DNA from: Sinotaia quadrata
Lineage: Eukaryota; Mollusca; Gastropoda; Architaenioglossa; Viviparidae
Direction of reading: 5' to 3'
NCBI GenBank assembly: GCA_028829895.1
Contig: CM054180.1
Span: forward strand, 92,443,135-92,507,134
Length of the DNA: 64,000 nt
Part shown: positions 47,263 to 59,010 of the stretch, piece by piece
Layout: each line of letters opens with the position of its first letter
Position numbering within the stretch: the first letter of the stretch is position 1
Position numbers and translations under genes: made by a program
Notes under the pieces: model-generated
What the model was told of the DNA's origin: nothing
Database searches by the model: none
What the model saw: only the letters and a program-made list of their open reading frames with translations

Positions 47263-48112
47263 AATAATAAACCAGAAACCTCTGCATGGCCAGTATGTAC
47301 GACAAGCTGACGAAATATCAACAAAGCAATCAACGTACAAATGGTTGAAAGAGGCAGGATTGAAAGCAGAAAGAGAAGCACTCATAACAGCTGCACAAGA
47401 TCAAGCACTCAACACAAATCTCACAAAACAAAAATCATGGAAACTTCAAATGATTCCAAATGTAGACTCTGCAAATCCATGGATGAGACAACAGAGCACA
47501 TACTATCTGGATGTCAGGTCCTGACTGGAACAGAATACACCAAACGACACAATGAAGTGGCAAAACACATACATAGAAATCTTTGTGAGAACTATGGCAT
47601 AAAAAATCCAGAAAGAGCATGGATGCACCAACCAGAAGCAGTCACCGAAACAGAAAAAGTCAAAATACTGTGGGACTTCGAGAAAAGAACAGATCGGGTG
47701 ATTCCTGCACGAAGACCAGACATTGTAGTTCTCAATAAGTCCAACAGAACAGTAACAATTATATTTATTGATGTCGCTGTTCCAAGTGATAGAAACATAA
47801 AAACAAAAGAAAGAGAAAAAATAGAAAAATACCAAGACCTCAGATTAGAAATTTAGAGACTGTGGAATGTTAAAGCAGAAGTGATACCTATAGTGATAGG
47901 AGCATTGGGGAACATAACATCTGAATTGGAAGGCTACCTGAATAAACTTCCTGGAAACCGCAGACTCACTCCACTACTCAAAGCAGCGCTCCTCGGAAGT
48001 GCCCACATCCTCCGTAAAACCTTGGATCTCCCAGAATCTTGGTAAGATTCCGAGACCTTGGATCACAACCGACAGTCAAACAGAAGTCGTGGAAAGAGGC
48101 ATAATAATATCT
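47263..48112 (+). mobile_element. RLE-type LINE fragment B (zinc knuckle and endonuclease)
   Basis: Encodes KPLHGQYVRQADEISTKQST, the zinc knuckle CRLCKSMDETTEHILSGC (CX2CX8HX4C), and RTDRVIPARRPDIVVLNKS followed about 12 residues later by IDVAVPSD. This PD...D pattern marks the restriction-like endonuclease of the R2/R4/NeSL group, which nicks target DNA to prime reverse transcription. It has a frameshift near 47420, an inserted codon pair at about 47762 and an in-frame TAG at 47854. It ends in AAAGAGGCATAATAATA. The clade within the group is not resolved. Confidence 0.9.
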
Positions 48113-49056
48113 AAATTTATATCTGAGAAAATCACGACTCAATTTGAAACAAACTTCTAACCAATGAACAAAAGGGTATTAGACCAGTCTTAAATGGTAG
48201 ACTTGCTGAACAACTGCAAGACATATTAAACAAACGAGAAACTCTATAGTAAAGGGACAAACAAGTCTGATGCAAAGAAAGGCACAACACCAAAGAACTA
48301 TCGTTCAATCAGATGTCTATCAATCACCTGGAAGTTACTCTCAGGAATTATAGCTGACAAAATCATGACTCACCTTGAAACAAACAAACTTCTAACCAAT
48401 GAACAAAAGGGTGCTAGACCAGGCAGCAGAGGAACGAAAGACCAATTGGCAATTGATAAGGCAATAGTTACTGACAGCAGGAAACGAAGAACAAATCTTG
48501 CAATGGCATGGATTGCCTATCAAAATGCCTATGATTCAGTTCCACATTCATGGATAATTGAAACATTAAAATTGTACAAAGTAGCGCCATCAATACAGAA
48601 CCTAATTCAGGAGTCAACGAAAAACTTGAAAACCACCCTCACATGCAACAACACAAATATTGCAGACATAACAATAAATTGTGGAATCTTCCAAGGTGAT
48701 TCCCTATCACCCCTGATGTTCTGCATTGCCCTAAATCCTCTCAGTCAAGTGATCCAGAAAACAGGATTAGGATACAACATTAAAGCAGGACAGGTTATCA
48801 GCCATTTACTGTACATGGACGATCTCAAGCTGTACGGTAAAAATGAACGTTAACATCACATCATTGATCAATACTGTCAAGATCTGCAGTGAGAACATTA
48901 ACATGAAATTCGGCCTGTGGAAGAAATGGCATCCAGAAAGGCAAGGTCAAAACAACAGAGGGCCTACAAGTCGACATCAGAAAAATCAACGATGTTTCAA
49001 TGGAAAAGGGATATAAGTACCTTGGGATGCAACAGCATCAGGAAAATATGCATAAT
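48113..49056 (+). mobile_element. RLE-type LINE fragment C (reverse transcriptase domain)
   Basis: Encodes NYRSIRCLSITWKLLSGIIA, NEQKGARPGSRGTKDQL, AYDSVPHSW (motif A), GIFQGDSLSPLMF (motif B) and YMDDLKLYG (motif C). A 162-codon frame is open at 48365-48853. In motif A the usual WIDY is WIAY, so the first catalytic Asp is lost. Downstream sequence to 49056 (KYLGMQQHQE) is frameshifted. The RT domain normally precedes the endonuclease, but here it follows fragments A and B, so the pieces are separate or rearranged copies. Confidence 0.88.
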
Positions 49057-50019
49057 TATTTTACTCTTATTGTTAAAGGCACATCTCGGGGAATGAATTG
49101 TTTCTCATTTGAACCAAACGAGAAAAACAAAAATTCTTTTAGTGAAAACTAAATATAACGGGGATATATCCTTTCGTTAGCGTGAACATGGCTTGGTGAC
49201 GATTTGGATATCTTTCAACACTAGTAAAAGAACATTTAAAAGAATACCTGATATATATTTTTAATTTATGATATTTTTTAATCTGTTACTTGCGCATATA
49301 TGCTATGCTAATGACTTCTTCCTATAAATTGCATTTGCGGGTTAAATCTGTTGATATTGCTAACATTGTATTTATTTGTTGCTTAACACGTGGAAATGAA
49401 AGACTGTTCAATGATGTAAGTACACGCGTTTTAATCAATACGAAGGTCCTGTGTGTAAATAAACATTATATGTGAGTAACGACTTATGACGGTCTAGAAT
49501 GCAATAATGTGTAAGCATTTATGTTTGTGTAATGTATTATGACTGCAATGCAACACGAATGAATGAATAAAGCTTCATGTTTCTCTAATGGTTTATGACT
49601 TCAATTTATCTTGGTAAAGTGAAGGCTTTTACTGCAATGTAGCATGCTTGCCTGTGTAAAGCTATGTATCATTTATGTTTGTGTACAGTAAGTGAATGCA
49701 ATTTGACATGAATTAATGACTACAACTATACATCCATTTATGTTTGCAATAAGATGATACTGACAGACTAAATGACATGACAAGACAGAGTGGCACATTT
49801 CAGTGGCAATACGCTAAATTGGAGTTATGGTTCTTTTCATGGGGATAGAACGGCCTTAAGTACAATTTTAGCAAAGAGCAAACTGGCTTCCTGCTATTGA
49901 TTATTTCACTACCACGGCAAGCACAGCAATAAAGGACCTTGCTTATGTTGTGCTCTCCTCAATCGGATTAGTCTCTGGACAATATGCTTCAAGTCTTGTA
50001 GGCTCGGTACTGCCTGTAA
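49057..50019. other. Single-copy stretch with a degenerate repeat
   Basis: At 49500-49770 phrases like TTTATGTTTGTGTAATG and GACTGCAATGCAACA recur loosely (~70 bp). No gene was recognised. Confidence 0.45.
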
Positions 50020-50140
50020 CACAATTACGTCTCACAACCTATGACCTGATATATCTCTATAGTCTGTAAACTGATTACATCTCAATACTGCCTGTAACAT
50101 GGTTACATCTCAATACTGCCTGTAGCATGATTACATATCG
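50020..50140. repeat. ~40-bp degenerate tandem repeat, three copies
   Basis: ATTACATCTCAATACTGCCT followed by GTAACATG recurs. Confidence 0.7.
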
Positions 50141-50640
50141 ATTTTGACTAATCGTCAGTTTTCCTTAAAAAAAATATATTGTGATGGTCTACTTGAGACT
50201 GAAGACTACGACCTTTGAACTTAAACTCTTAAACCAGATAATTACCAGTTCAGGTGGATTTGAAACTGTGAGTCAGTGGCAAAGTGCAATGTATGTAGTA
50301 AAGTTGTGGAATGTGGATGTCAGTAAACGTGGAATGAGAAGATATACTATTTTGTATATTGGGATTAGTAAAGATTAAATGAGGTTATGACGGTCTGTAG
50401 ACATTTTGGGACTCAACTTTAACACTCTATATTATACATCTTTATTGGCCAGACTTTGCTGACTTTAATCTAATTTGGCAGCAAAATCTATTTTAGGGGC
50501 ATCCCCCGAACATATAAAATAGTAATATGAGACTGTCTTTAAAAAAAAAGAGATCGAATTAAATATTGAATAATTTTGACATAATTACACAGTACCTATA
50601 AAAGTGTCTTTAAATCATGACTATATTATGGTGTGTTTCT
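50141..50640. other. Single-copy AT-rich stretch
   Basis: A 65-codon frame at 50181-50378 is unrecognised. No other feature was seen. Confidence 0.35.
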
Positions 50641-50746
50641 AGCCTGGGCTCTGTAAACACCCCCCCCCCGCCACCACAACAACAATGGCGACTTAGTCAA
50701 CGGACCGCCGGACTGAAGCCTTCCTCCACCATCCACACACGCCGAC

Positions 50747-50875
50747 ATGCAGTACAGTGATCAACACCAAGACATGCACCTACTCACACACAACTACCAC
50801 CACCCGCCCTCTCCAGAAACAAGTGAGGAGAGGAAGTTTTCTCCAGAGGCCCTCCAAAGCTGGGAATATCTCTGA
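50747..50875 (+). CDS. Small ORF in a GC-rich island, unknown
   Basis: A 42-residue frame (MQYSDQHQDMHLLTHNYHHP, then PSPETSEERKFSPEALQSWE and YL) starts at an ATG with G at -3. An in-frame TGA lies at 50714. Composition (His, Pro, Ser, Gln) and G+C are unlike the AT-rich flanks. A donor-like CAA|GTGAGG at about 50823 would let it be the start of a longer spliced protein. Upstream at 50685 a four-codon ATG..TAG follows a poly-C run. I do not recognise the family. It could be a real first exon or chance. Confidence 0.25.
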   Translation: MQYSDQHQDMHLLTHNYHHPPSPETSEERKFSPEALQSWEYL

Positions 50876-50929
50876 TAAAAGGCTTATTGCAACCTCTGGA
50901 GGAAAGTAAGCGGGAAAAAAATTACTATA

Positions 50930-51799
50930 TTATTTGAGTACGCGTTAGACCTATGAGCAAACATTCCCGGGAAAATAAGAAACTGTAAATGCTCACCATA
51001 CTTCCGGAATCATCACAAAATATATAATGTAATCAAAGGCCTAAACGTAGTCGTAAACATGGACAAAACCAAATAATTTGACTGTTTACACCTACAAGCT
51101 GCTAACAAAAACAAACAGCAACATAAATCGACTTCAGTGGAAGTCAAGTCCTTCGGAGGGAACGTTATTCAAGTAATTAAAAGTTATCAACTCACTGCTT
51201 GGGTTCTTTTTCACGTAAGACTGGTAGTGACGTATGTCATGATGGCTTTTGCTTTATCTGTGAAAGGATTTCGCTTGTGACGACGTGCTGGCCATAGGAT
51301 TACTGATGTATCGCCCAACTGAATGATTTATCGAGTGCTTCTATAATCTAACCTGGGAGTAAACTTAAACAAATTTATTGTCTTTATGTAAAGTGAGGGT
51401 GACCTATAAGATGTTTTTAGGTTTAATTTAACATGAGAGTGAAATATAAAACATTCATAGTCTTTATTTTAATTGAGATTGAAGTAAAATAACTTACTTG
51501 TAGTTGATAATATAAAGTGAGAGTGAACAAAATATTTTACACCGTCCATTCTCATTTTATTTTAGATTAAGACTACAAATATTTTAGTTCACACACATTT
51601 TAGATTAAGACCCTAATCCTTTTAAATCATTTTAGATTTGTAATGATAGAGAACGAACTAACAGAAAATGTGTTTTGTCATGATCTAAACTGAAAGGAAA
51701 TATAATAATAGACTCTTCAATCAGAATCTAAATAGGGAGTGGAAGAAAGGATAATGTTTAGTCCTCATGTATAAGAGAGAACTAAAAGATAGATTACTG
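50930..51799. other. Single-copy stretch
   Basis: Contains a small inverted repeat GACTTCAGTGGAAGTC near 51129-51144 and faint repetition of GTGAGAGTGAA phrases at 51390-51550. No gene was recognised. Confidence 0.4.
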
Positions 51800-52215
51800 G
51801 GGCAAAATCTACACTAAGAGAGTAGAGCATGGGCCACTAAGAGATTAATAAAACTGCAGCAGTCTAAACTGATGGGCCACTAAGACAAATAAAAATACAG
51901 CACTCTATATTGATGGGCCGCTAAGAGATTAACAACAATACAGCAGTTTAAACTAATGGGCCACTAAGAGATTAATACAAATACAGAAGTCTGAACTGAT
52001 GGGCCACTAAAAGATTTATACAAATACAGCACTCTATACTAATGGGCCACTAAGAGATTAATACAAATACCGAAGTCTAAACTAATGGGCCACTAAGAGA
52101 TTAATACAAATACAGAAGTCTAAACTAATGGGCCACTAAGAGATTAATACAAATACCGAAGTCTAAACTAATGGGCCACTAAGAGATTAATACAAATACA
52201 GAAGTCTAAACTGAG
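51800..52215. repeat. ~43-bp minisatellite, about nine copies
   Basis: AATGGGCCACTAAGAGATTA followed by ATACAAATACAGAAGTCTAAACT. The left half is diverged and the right half nearly identical. Confidence 0.92.
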
Positions 52216-52811
52216 AGAATTTCAGGGTTAGTTTATTGAGATCTTTTGTACAACTGCAGTAAAGTAAGATATTTTATTCTTAAATAGTATAAACTATTAC
52301 TGATTTCTGTAGAACTAATGTTTCCAATTCTGTGGGTTTTTTTTCATGATGTGTCTTGTTTCCAGAACAGTTGAAGGTGTCTAAGCGAGCTCACTGTTAT
52401 CTGTACAACGCTGACTTCAGTGTTTAGAACGTTATTGCCACAGGGGAGTGTGACCAACTCGGCGTGAAGACGAATCTAAACAACAAATCATGACAATATT
52501 TTTCATCTGTTCTTCAACCGGGAAGTTGTTATCCATTGACAGGTTGCCGCTCCTGCATCCATTTAGCAGATGTAGTCATCACTCCGCCAAAAGCTCCACA
52601 CAAGTGTGAGATATCGTGACAACGACATTAGTTAGCCGCCAGATGGCGTGATGTGCGTGCATATCACCGCAGGAAGGAATTACCTTTCATTAACTTCACA
52701 GAAAAGTACTCTGAACACAATACTCATTTGTCTTTCATTACTTACTAACTAGAGCAAAGCCTTACAACAATTTATACAATCCTAATCGCCACCACCATCA
52801 TCGTTATCATC
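52216..52811. other. Single-copy stretch with a CTCF-like word
   Basis: CCGCCAGATGGCG at 52636-52648 matches the general CTCF core pattern at all but one position. Unlike most of the window, about 52340-52680 is free of repeats. No long frame is present. Confidence 0.3.
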
Positions 52812-52887
52812 ACAGAGTTCATGAAATGCATGTCATTTATTGTGTGTAACCAGAGTTCAAGAAATGCATGTCATTTATTGTGTGTAA
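52812..52887. repeat. 38-bp tandem duplication
   Basis: CAGAGTTCAWGAAATGCATG followed by TCATTTATTGTGTGTAAC occurs twice. Confidence 0.9.
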
Positions 52888-52889
52888 CA

Positions 52890-53330
52890 CAACTTTTGGC
52901 CATTGCATGTTGTTTATTTTAATACGATTATTAAAAAGCCCATGCTGTTTATGTGAAATACGATTATTGAACTTGCACGCATTTTATGTGTAATAGGATT
53001 ATTTGAACTTGCATGCTGTTTATGTGTAATAGGATTATTGAACTTGCATGCTGTTTATGTGTAACATGTCTATTTGATTTGCATACTGTTTATTTTTAAC
53101 ATGGCTATTTGTATACTGTTTATTTTTAACATCGCTATTTATATACTGTTTATTTTTAACATATCTATTTGTATACTGTTTATTTTTAACATGGCTATTT
53201 CTATACTGTTTATTTTTAACATGGCTATTTGTATACTGTTTATTTTTAACATATCTATTTGTATACTGTTTATTTTTAACATGACTATTTGTATACTGTT
53301 CATTTTTAACATGGCTATTTGTATACTGTT
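52890..53330. repeat. Minisatellite settling to 30-bp units
   Basis: Left units are longer (AATACGATTATTGAACTTGC words). From about 53075 there are nine 30-bp units of TATACTGTTTATTTTTAACA followed by TGGCTATTTG. Ten codons per unit keep a 100-codon frame open, an artefact. Confidence 0.92.
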
Positions 53331-54066
53331 GATGGAGATAGTTAGTTATATAGCAAGACGTAAACTGATGTTGTAGAAGGTTGTTTAGCTAGACGTAAAC
53401 TGATGTAGAAGGTTGTATATCAAGACGTAGACTGATGTTGTAATTGACTGTTGAGAAGCACATAAAGTAAACTAGGCTGTTGTATAGCAAGACGTAAACT
53501 GATGATATAGATGGTTGTGCAGTTAGCATATAAATTGTTGGTGAAATTTACTCTACATCTAACGCGTAAATTGAGATGTAATTGACCGTGCGTCGGACAT
53601 GCATTTGATGTAGCTGTCTCTACGGTCATCACATACAGTGATGATAAAGTTCACAGTAGAACTAGTGTGTAGCACGATGATACGTTTCACAGTACAACTA
53701 CTATGTACAGTGATGATAAAGTTCACAGTAGAACTAGTGTATGGACTGCGGAGTGTGATGATGATGTTCACAGTAAAACTAGTGTGATATGGTTCACTAT
53801 ATTAGTGTGTAAATTGCGACCTTATAGTTCATAGTATAACTATAGTCTAGAATGTTGAATGAGATCATAGTATATCTAGTGTGTAGAATGAAGATATAGT
53901 TCAATATAACTAGTGTGTGTAGAGTGATGATATAGGTCTCAGTATAGTGTGTAAAGTGATTATATATTTCACTTAACAGCTAATACATTAAATAATAATC
54001 TACATATTATGTAGATCGGTGACATAGGTCTCAGTATAGTGTGTAGAGTGTTGACATGGTTCATCA
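53331..54066. repeat. Degenerate minisatellite
   Basis: Phrases AGCAAGACGTAAACTGATG (left) and TTCACAGTAGAACTAGTGT or GTGTAGAGTGATGATATAG (right) recur with drifting spacing of 35-60 bp. Confidence 0.7.
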
Positions 54067-54069
54067 TAA

Positions 54070-54240
54070 ATGTGTGGCAGAGTAAATTTGCCTATCCTGA
54101 TTTCTAAACTGAATTGCTATATAAAATGTTAAATTGTCGAAGTGACCCGACCTTGGGCACTTCTTATGGTGGTATTTTTGTAAGTGTCAGATTTTGGAAT
54201 AAACAACTCGAGTTGATAATATGCTAGAAATTGCTGATGA
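54070..54240 (+). mobile_element. Solo-LTR-like dispersed repeat, copy 3 (truncated)
   Basis: Starts TGTGGCAGAGTAAATTTGCC and follows the family through GTGACCCGACCTTGGGCACT and GAAATTGCTGAT, then breaks off. The 54241-54480 sequence after the break is not family-like. Confidence 0.7.
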
Positions 54241-55039
54241 ATGTGGAAAAGCGAAAAAAAGAGACATCTTGTTCTGAAAACGTGGAAATGCTAATTCAAC
54301 AATATATGAATGTTGTCGTTTCAGTATCACCATTCTCATGATGCTTGGAACAAAATCATTGAGAAAAATAGTTTTTATATTTAAGTAATACATTCTGAAG
54401 TCGCCAATGCTGTGGTAAGATGGAGTATGTTGTTCCAAAGTCCTGGAGATCTTGCAATGCAACGTAACGTACTTTAGAGCTCAAGGCCATCTACATTGTA
54501 CAATCGTCACTCATTCAGTCAATTTACAAGACAACCGCTTTCTATTTGAAATATCAATGACTTTAAAGTATTTTATATGACTAACAGACACATATTCAAA
54601 ATCTACCTGTCAACAACTTCTGTCGGCTTGCGGTAAGTAACTTTACATCTGTAAGTCAATAATTTTTCTACGCCTTACAGTCATTTATTTTCCATTCACC
54701 ATTCACAATATTTTTTTCTGTTCACAGTCAATGAAATATTGCCTGCTGATAAGAATAATGCCTAATAGCGATAACTGTTGGTTAAAATGAAGACTTTCCT
54801 ATATATATGAAGCCCTATTAATATACATGAATGTTGAAAATAAGAATTAAAGCCTATACTGTGAACGATACTTATTAATGAATGCGTTTTTCTTACACAT
54901 ATTCTGTTTTATGAAGAAATCTAATGAAGAATGTAGATAATAGAACTTTAGTGAATAAAGGCCACTAGTAAAATCATTTTTTAATTCAAACATCCACGAG
55001 TATAGATTTATTACTCAAAAAAATATATGTCATCCACCG
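54241..55039. other. Single-copy stretch with an unassigned minus frame
   Basis: A minus frame at 54187-54462 (HCKISRTLEQHTPSYHSIGD, later FLNDFVPSIMRMVILKR) reads like protein but matches no family I know, and it runs into the truncated LTR-like copy. It may be a mobile-element remnant. Confidence 0.3.
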
Positions 55040-55385
55040 TCATTAGCTAGGGGCCTTTTATTGTGCGTCATTTATCATCATTGACTGTAGGCCTGTTATT
55101 GTGCTTCATTTATCATCATTGACTGTAGGCCTGTTATTGTGCTTCTTTTATCATCATTGACTGTAGGCCTGTTATTGTGCTTCATTTATCATCATTGACT
55201 GTAGGCCTGCTATTGTGCTTCATTTATCATCATTGACTGTAGGCCTACTATTGTACTTCATTTATCATCATTGACTGTAGGCCTGCTATTGTGCTTCATT
55301 TATCATCATTGACTGTAGGCCTGTTATTGTGCTTCATTTATCATCATTGACTGTAGGCCTGCTATTGTGCTTCATTTATCATCTC
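55040..55385. repeat. 38-bp minisatellite, first block
   Basis: About nine units of TGTTATTGTGCTTCATTTAT followed by CATCATTGACTGTAGGCC. Confidence 0.93.
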
Positions 55386-55489
55386 TAGTTATAGATTTGT
55401 TGTTGTCATCACTTATCCTCACTGGCCGTAGACCTATTATTAAAAATTTATTATAAGTATTTTATCAGTACTGAACGTAGGCTTGTTAC
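55386..55489. repeat. Degenerate bridge between two 38-bp blocks
   Basis: Diverged units (CTCACTGGCCGTAGACCTAT, ATCAGTACTGAACGTAGGC) link the blocks on either side. Confidence 0.7.
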
Positions 55490-56165
55490 TTTTCAGTAAT
55501 CCAACATCATTGGCTAGGCCTGTTATTTTAAGTTTCCCACCATCACTGACTAGGCCAGTTATTTTTAAGTTATCCACCATCACTGGCTGTAGGACTATTA
55601 TTTTAAGTTATTCACCATCGCTGGCTGTAGGACTATTATTTTAAGTTATTCACCATCGCTGGCTGTAGGACTATTATTTTAAGTTATTCACCATCGCTGG
55701 CTGTAGGACTATTATTTTAAGTTATCCACCATCACTGGCTGTAGGACTATTATTTTAAGTTATTCACCATCGCTGGCTGTAGGACTATTATTTTAAGTTA
55801 TTCACCATCGCTGGCTGTAGGACTATTATTTTAAGTTATTCACCATCGCTGGCTGTAGGACTATTATTTTAAGTTATTCACCATCGCTGGCTGTAGGACT
55901 ATTATTTTAAGTTATTCACCATCACTGGCTGTATGGGACTATTATTTTAAGTTATTCACCATCACTGGCTGTATAGGACTATTATTTTAAGTTATTCACC
56001 ATCACTGGCTGTATGGGACTATTATTTTAAGTTATTCACCGTCACTGGCTGTAGGACTATTATTTTAAGTTATTCACCATCACTGGCTGTATGGGACTAT
56101 TATTTTAAGTTATTCACCGTCACTGGCTGTAGGATTATTATTTTAAGTTATTCACCATCACTGGC
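55490..56165. repeat. 38-bp minisatellite, second block (about 17 units)
   Basis: TATTATTTTAAGTTATTCAC followed by CATCGCTGGCTGTAGGAC. Later units alternate with a 40-bp type carrying GTATGGGAC. It has the same length and frame as the first block (CATCATTGACTGTAGGCC against CATCGCTGGCTGTAGGAC), so both come from one ancestor. Confidence 0.93.
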
Positions 56166-57410
56166 TAGGCCTGTTAATCTGAAGGAATACGACTGAAAAT
56201 GTGTACGTCATTGTCAATGTCTGTAGGTTTAGACTAAGAACGTAAATGAATTGCCCAATGCGAAGCAAAAATTAAATTTGCTAAATAAAACAATAACTCT
56301 CGAACTCAATATGGATTTTCACAGTTTCACTCTTTTCACAATACCTGCAAAGGAAGTACGCAACTTTAAACAAACTTTAGATTTCTTTCAATGAAAGTAC
56401 TGTTTCAAACAAACTTCATATTTGCGAAACAAAGTAGAGACGTGCTAAATGAAATAAACTACAAGAAATATTTCATGGATGGTACGTGTAGAAATGAAGT
56501 CTAGAAGCTTTGTCAGAGAAATAAATGCTTATAGGTATTATTATCGAGTAATGAGATTTACCACTTACCAGTACACAAGGTAAGACATGCTGTCTCCTCC
56601 ATCAATGTGCATGGCTTTATTCGTTACAAACACTTAAGCCTAGACACCAGTCACCAGGCATGAGGTTTTTTTTCTACATTTCCATTTCGCATAGTGCCGT
56701 TGCATGCCAACCTTAGGCAGAGAAAACCATCAAAGGCGAGTAATTCCCAGAGGCTTAGACATCAGGTGAGGAATCAGTGTGAGGCCCCAGTCCAGCTAGC
56801 GGCAATGTAAAATAACTGGATAGCACGCTACTGCACAATTGAACGTTCGGGCACGCAGCATCCGATAACTTCAGCGGACTAAACTCGCGGACGCCTACAT
56901 TCCGTTTTCTGCGAGTACAGCCAGCTCGTGGTACCAAGGGATGCCACAGATACGCAGCAAATATAATGTTATGTCTTGTATGATCCCTTTTTACGTAAGG
57001 GAAATGTTATGTATAGGGCGCGAAATTATGTTCCCTCTCCCCAGTGTGGAAAACTGGAGAGCAGTTTGTTTCTTTTTTATTTTGTTTTTAAAGGACAATA
57101 GTCAATAAAACACAACAAACGTCTCGTTTAAAAATTAAAATTGTAAATGTGTCTGGTTAGTGATTAAATGTATTCGTGTTATAATGGTTACACCTGCAGA
57201 ACAGGCAGACTTTGGTTGATAGTGAGAGTAAAAACAATAGTAAAACTACTACAACGAATACAACACATACGTGACTCGTCAATACTTGTTCATTTTTTCA
57301 ACTCGTACACCCGATTGGATGGATAGATGGAGTGTAGGGGGCGCTTCCGGCTTCCGCCGCTTTCGCGCTCCCGATTTCTAAACGATATCTACTCGAGGCT
57401 GAAAGATGAG
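56166..57410. other. Single-copy region with two GC-richer patches
   Basis: About 56700-56945 and 57320-57380 are G+C- and CpG-richer. The first holds a 60-codon minus frame with a non-ATG start (VPRAGCTRRKRNVGVREFSP). The second opens a plus frame at 57327-57620 (MECRGRFRLPPLSRSRF), which later runs into a repeat. Neither is recognised. They could be first exons or promoters. A small hairpin CCAGTGTGGAAAACTGG lies at about 57041. Confidence 0.3.
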
Positions 57411-57429
57411 CGAATTGAATTCTTATGCA

Positions 57430-57500
57430 TAGCTACAAGTGTCATGCCAGACAGTTACAAGTGTCAAACAGACATTGCCACAAGTGTCACATCTGGCAGG
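57430..57500. repeat. Short degenerate repeat of ACAAGTGTCA
   Basis: ACAAGTGTCA recurs three times within 70 bases, inside the frame that begins at 57327. Confidence 0.6.
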
Positions 57501-57619
57501 TTGGAATTATACTGTTCCCAGCATGTCGATTCTATTGTCTTGTCCGACATATACGAGTTAGATTGCGGTGTCAACCCAACGCCACGAAGGGTTGGAAATA
57601 GTGTGACATCCAACGTATG

Positions 57620-57800
57620 ATATGAGTGTTGAGCTTGTCTTATGGTCAACATATGATGTCATTGTTAAGTCAGTCTTACAGTCAACATATGATGTCATTG
57701 TTAAGTCAGTCTTACAGTCAACATATGATGTCATTGTTAAGTCAGTCTTACAGTCAACATATGATGTCATTGTTAAGCCAGTCTTACAGTCAACATTGTG
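57620..57800. repeat. 36-bp minisatellite, five copies
   Basis: CAGTCAACATATGATGTCAT followed by TGTTAAGTCAGTCTTA. Twelve codons per unit keep both strands open. Positions 57801-58295 are single-copy with no feature. Confidence 0.93.
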
Positions 57801-58297
57801 ATTCCAATGTCAAATCACGCACGTGGGCAACTAACATATAAGATATATACAATATAGTATTAACAACAGAAACATTTTATTGTTTAACTGGATTTTATTT
57901 ATTTGAACTGTGATAGTAAACTAGAAAGTGTGATTAATAAACAGGAGCTGCTGTAAATTAATACAGTCCCACTTCAAATGACGTCCTATTTATGCATGTG
58001 TACTTTAGTCTATGTGCACTTTTCCAAGACACTTGTCTCATGACTTGCCATTAGACTTGAACTCTAAAACTCATAAGAAATATGATTGACGTCATAAAAT
58101 GATCTCGTACATTCTGACATTATAGTGTGTTCAGATGAAATCAGTTTTCCCGTAATTTCTCCGTAATACGATAGCTTCTGGTACATTGTCACTGACAGCA
58201 AGATAATGCTAACCTCTTTGTTTCTGCATTCTTATATTATAAAGAAAAATATTACTTTATTTTGGATACTTATACCGCTATGTATGTATGCATGTTT

Positions 58298-58471
<174 letters not shown>

Positions 58472-59010
58472 ATAGAAATTTGTTCAATGTCAACGTGACA
58501 TGACCTTCGGGTTCTGCTCATGATGAGTACCAGAGTTAAAATAACACCTCAGGTAAAGAATATACTAGAACTCACTGATGCAGTCCAAACCAGTTCCAAG
58601 CAGATGATTAGTTTTTTTTTTACTAATATTCTCATACTTGCTCAGAACAATTTCATCCAATGGGGATAGAGTGAAACTTACTTTGTTAAAGAAATTTCTA
58701 TATTCTAATCATTTTCATTTTGACGTAACTTAAGTCATGAAGGCAATCGTTAGATTGTGGTAAGTTAACTGATTGATAAAGAAACAATGGACTTGAAACA
58801 TTTCGTACATATTTGCTATTGATCTATGATTGGAATTGGAGAATGCTTTATGTAATTGAACCATTATTTCTATGTTCACTAATTTCATTACGCTGTACAT
58901 TATACTTGTAAATTTGATCAATGCTTTATTTCTTATGCTGTGTGTGTATTGGGCTAATGAATATTGTTGCAGAGTTTTAAGTTGAGAAAGTGTGTAAAAA
59001 AGACGTTTAG
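58472..59010 (+). mobile_element. Solo-LTR-like dispersed repeat, copy 4
   Basis: Begins within the family at TTGTTCAATGTCAACGTGAC and follows it through ATGACCTTCGGGTTCTGCTC, TTCATCCAATGGGGATAG and GAAACATTTCGTACAT to GGGCTAATGAATATTGTTGC. The AATAAA site is mutated to AATGAA. The 5' end is replaced by GATA repeats. The 3' limit is unclear and family similarity may continue to about 59215. Confidence 0.65.

Noticed and set aside
53074..53376. 100-codon hydrophobic repeat frame resembling membrane helices
   Set aside because: 30-bp AT-rich unit gives Ile/Phe/Leu codons by composition. Not a membrane protein.
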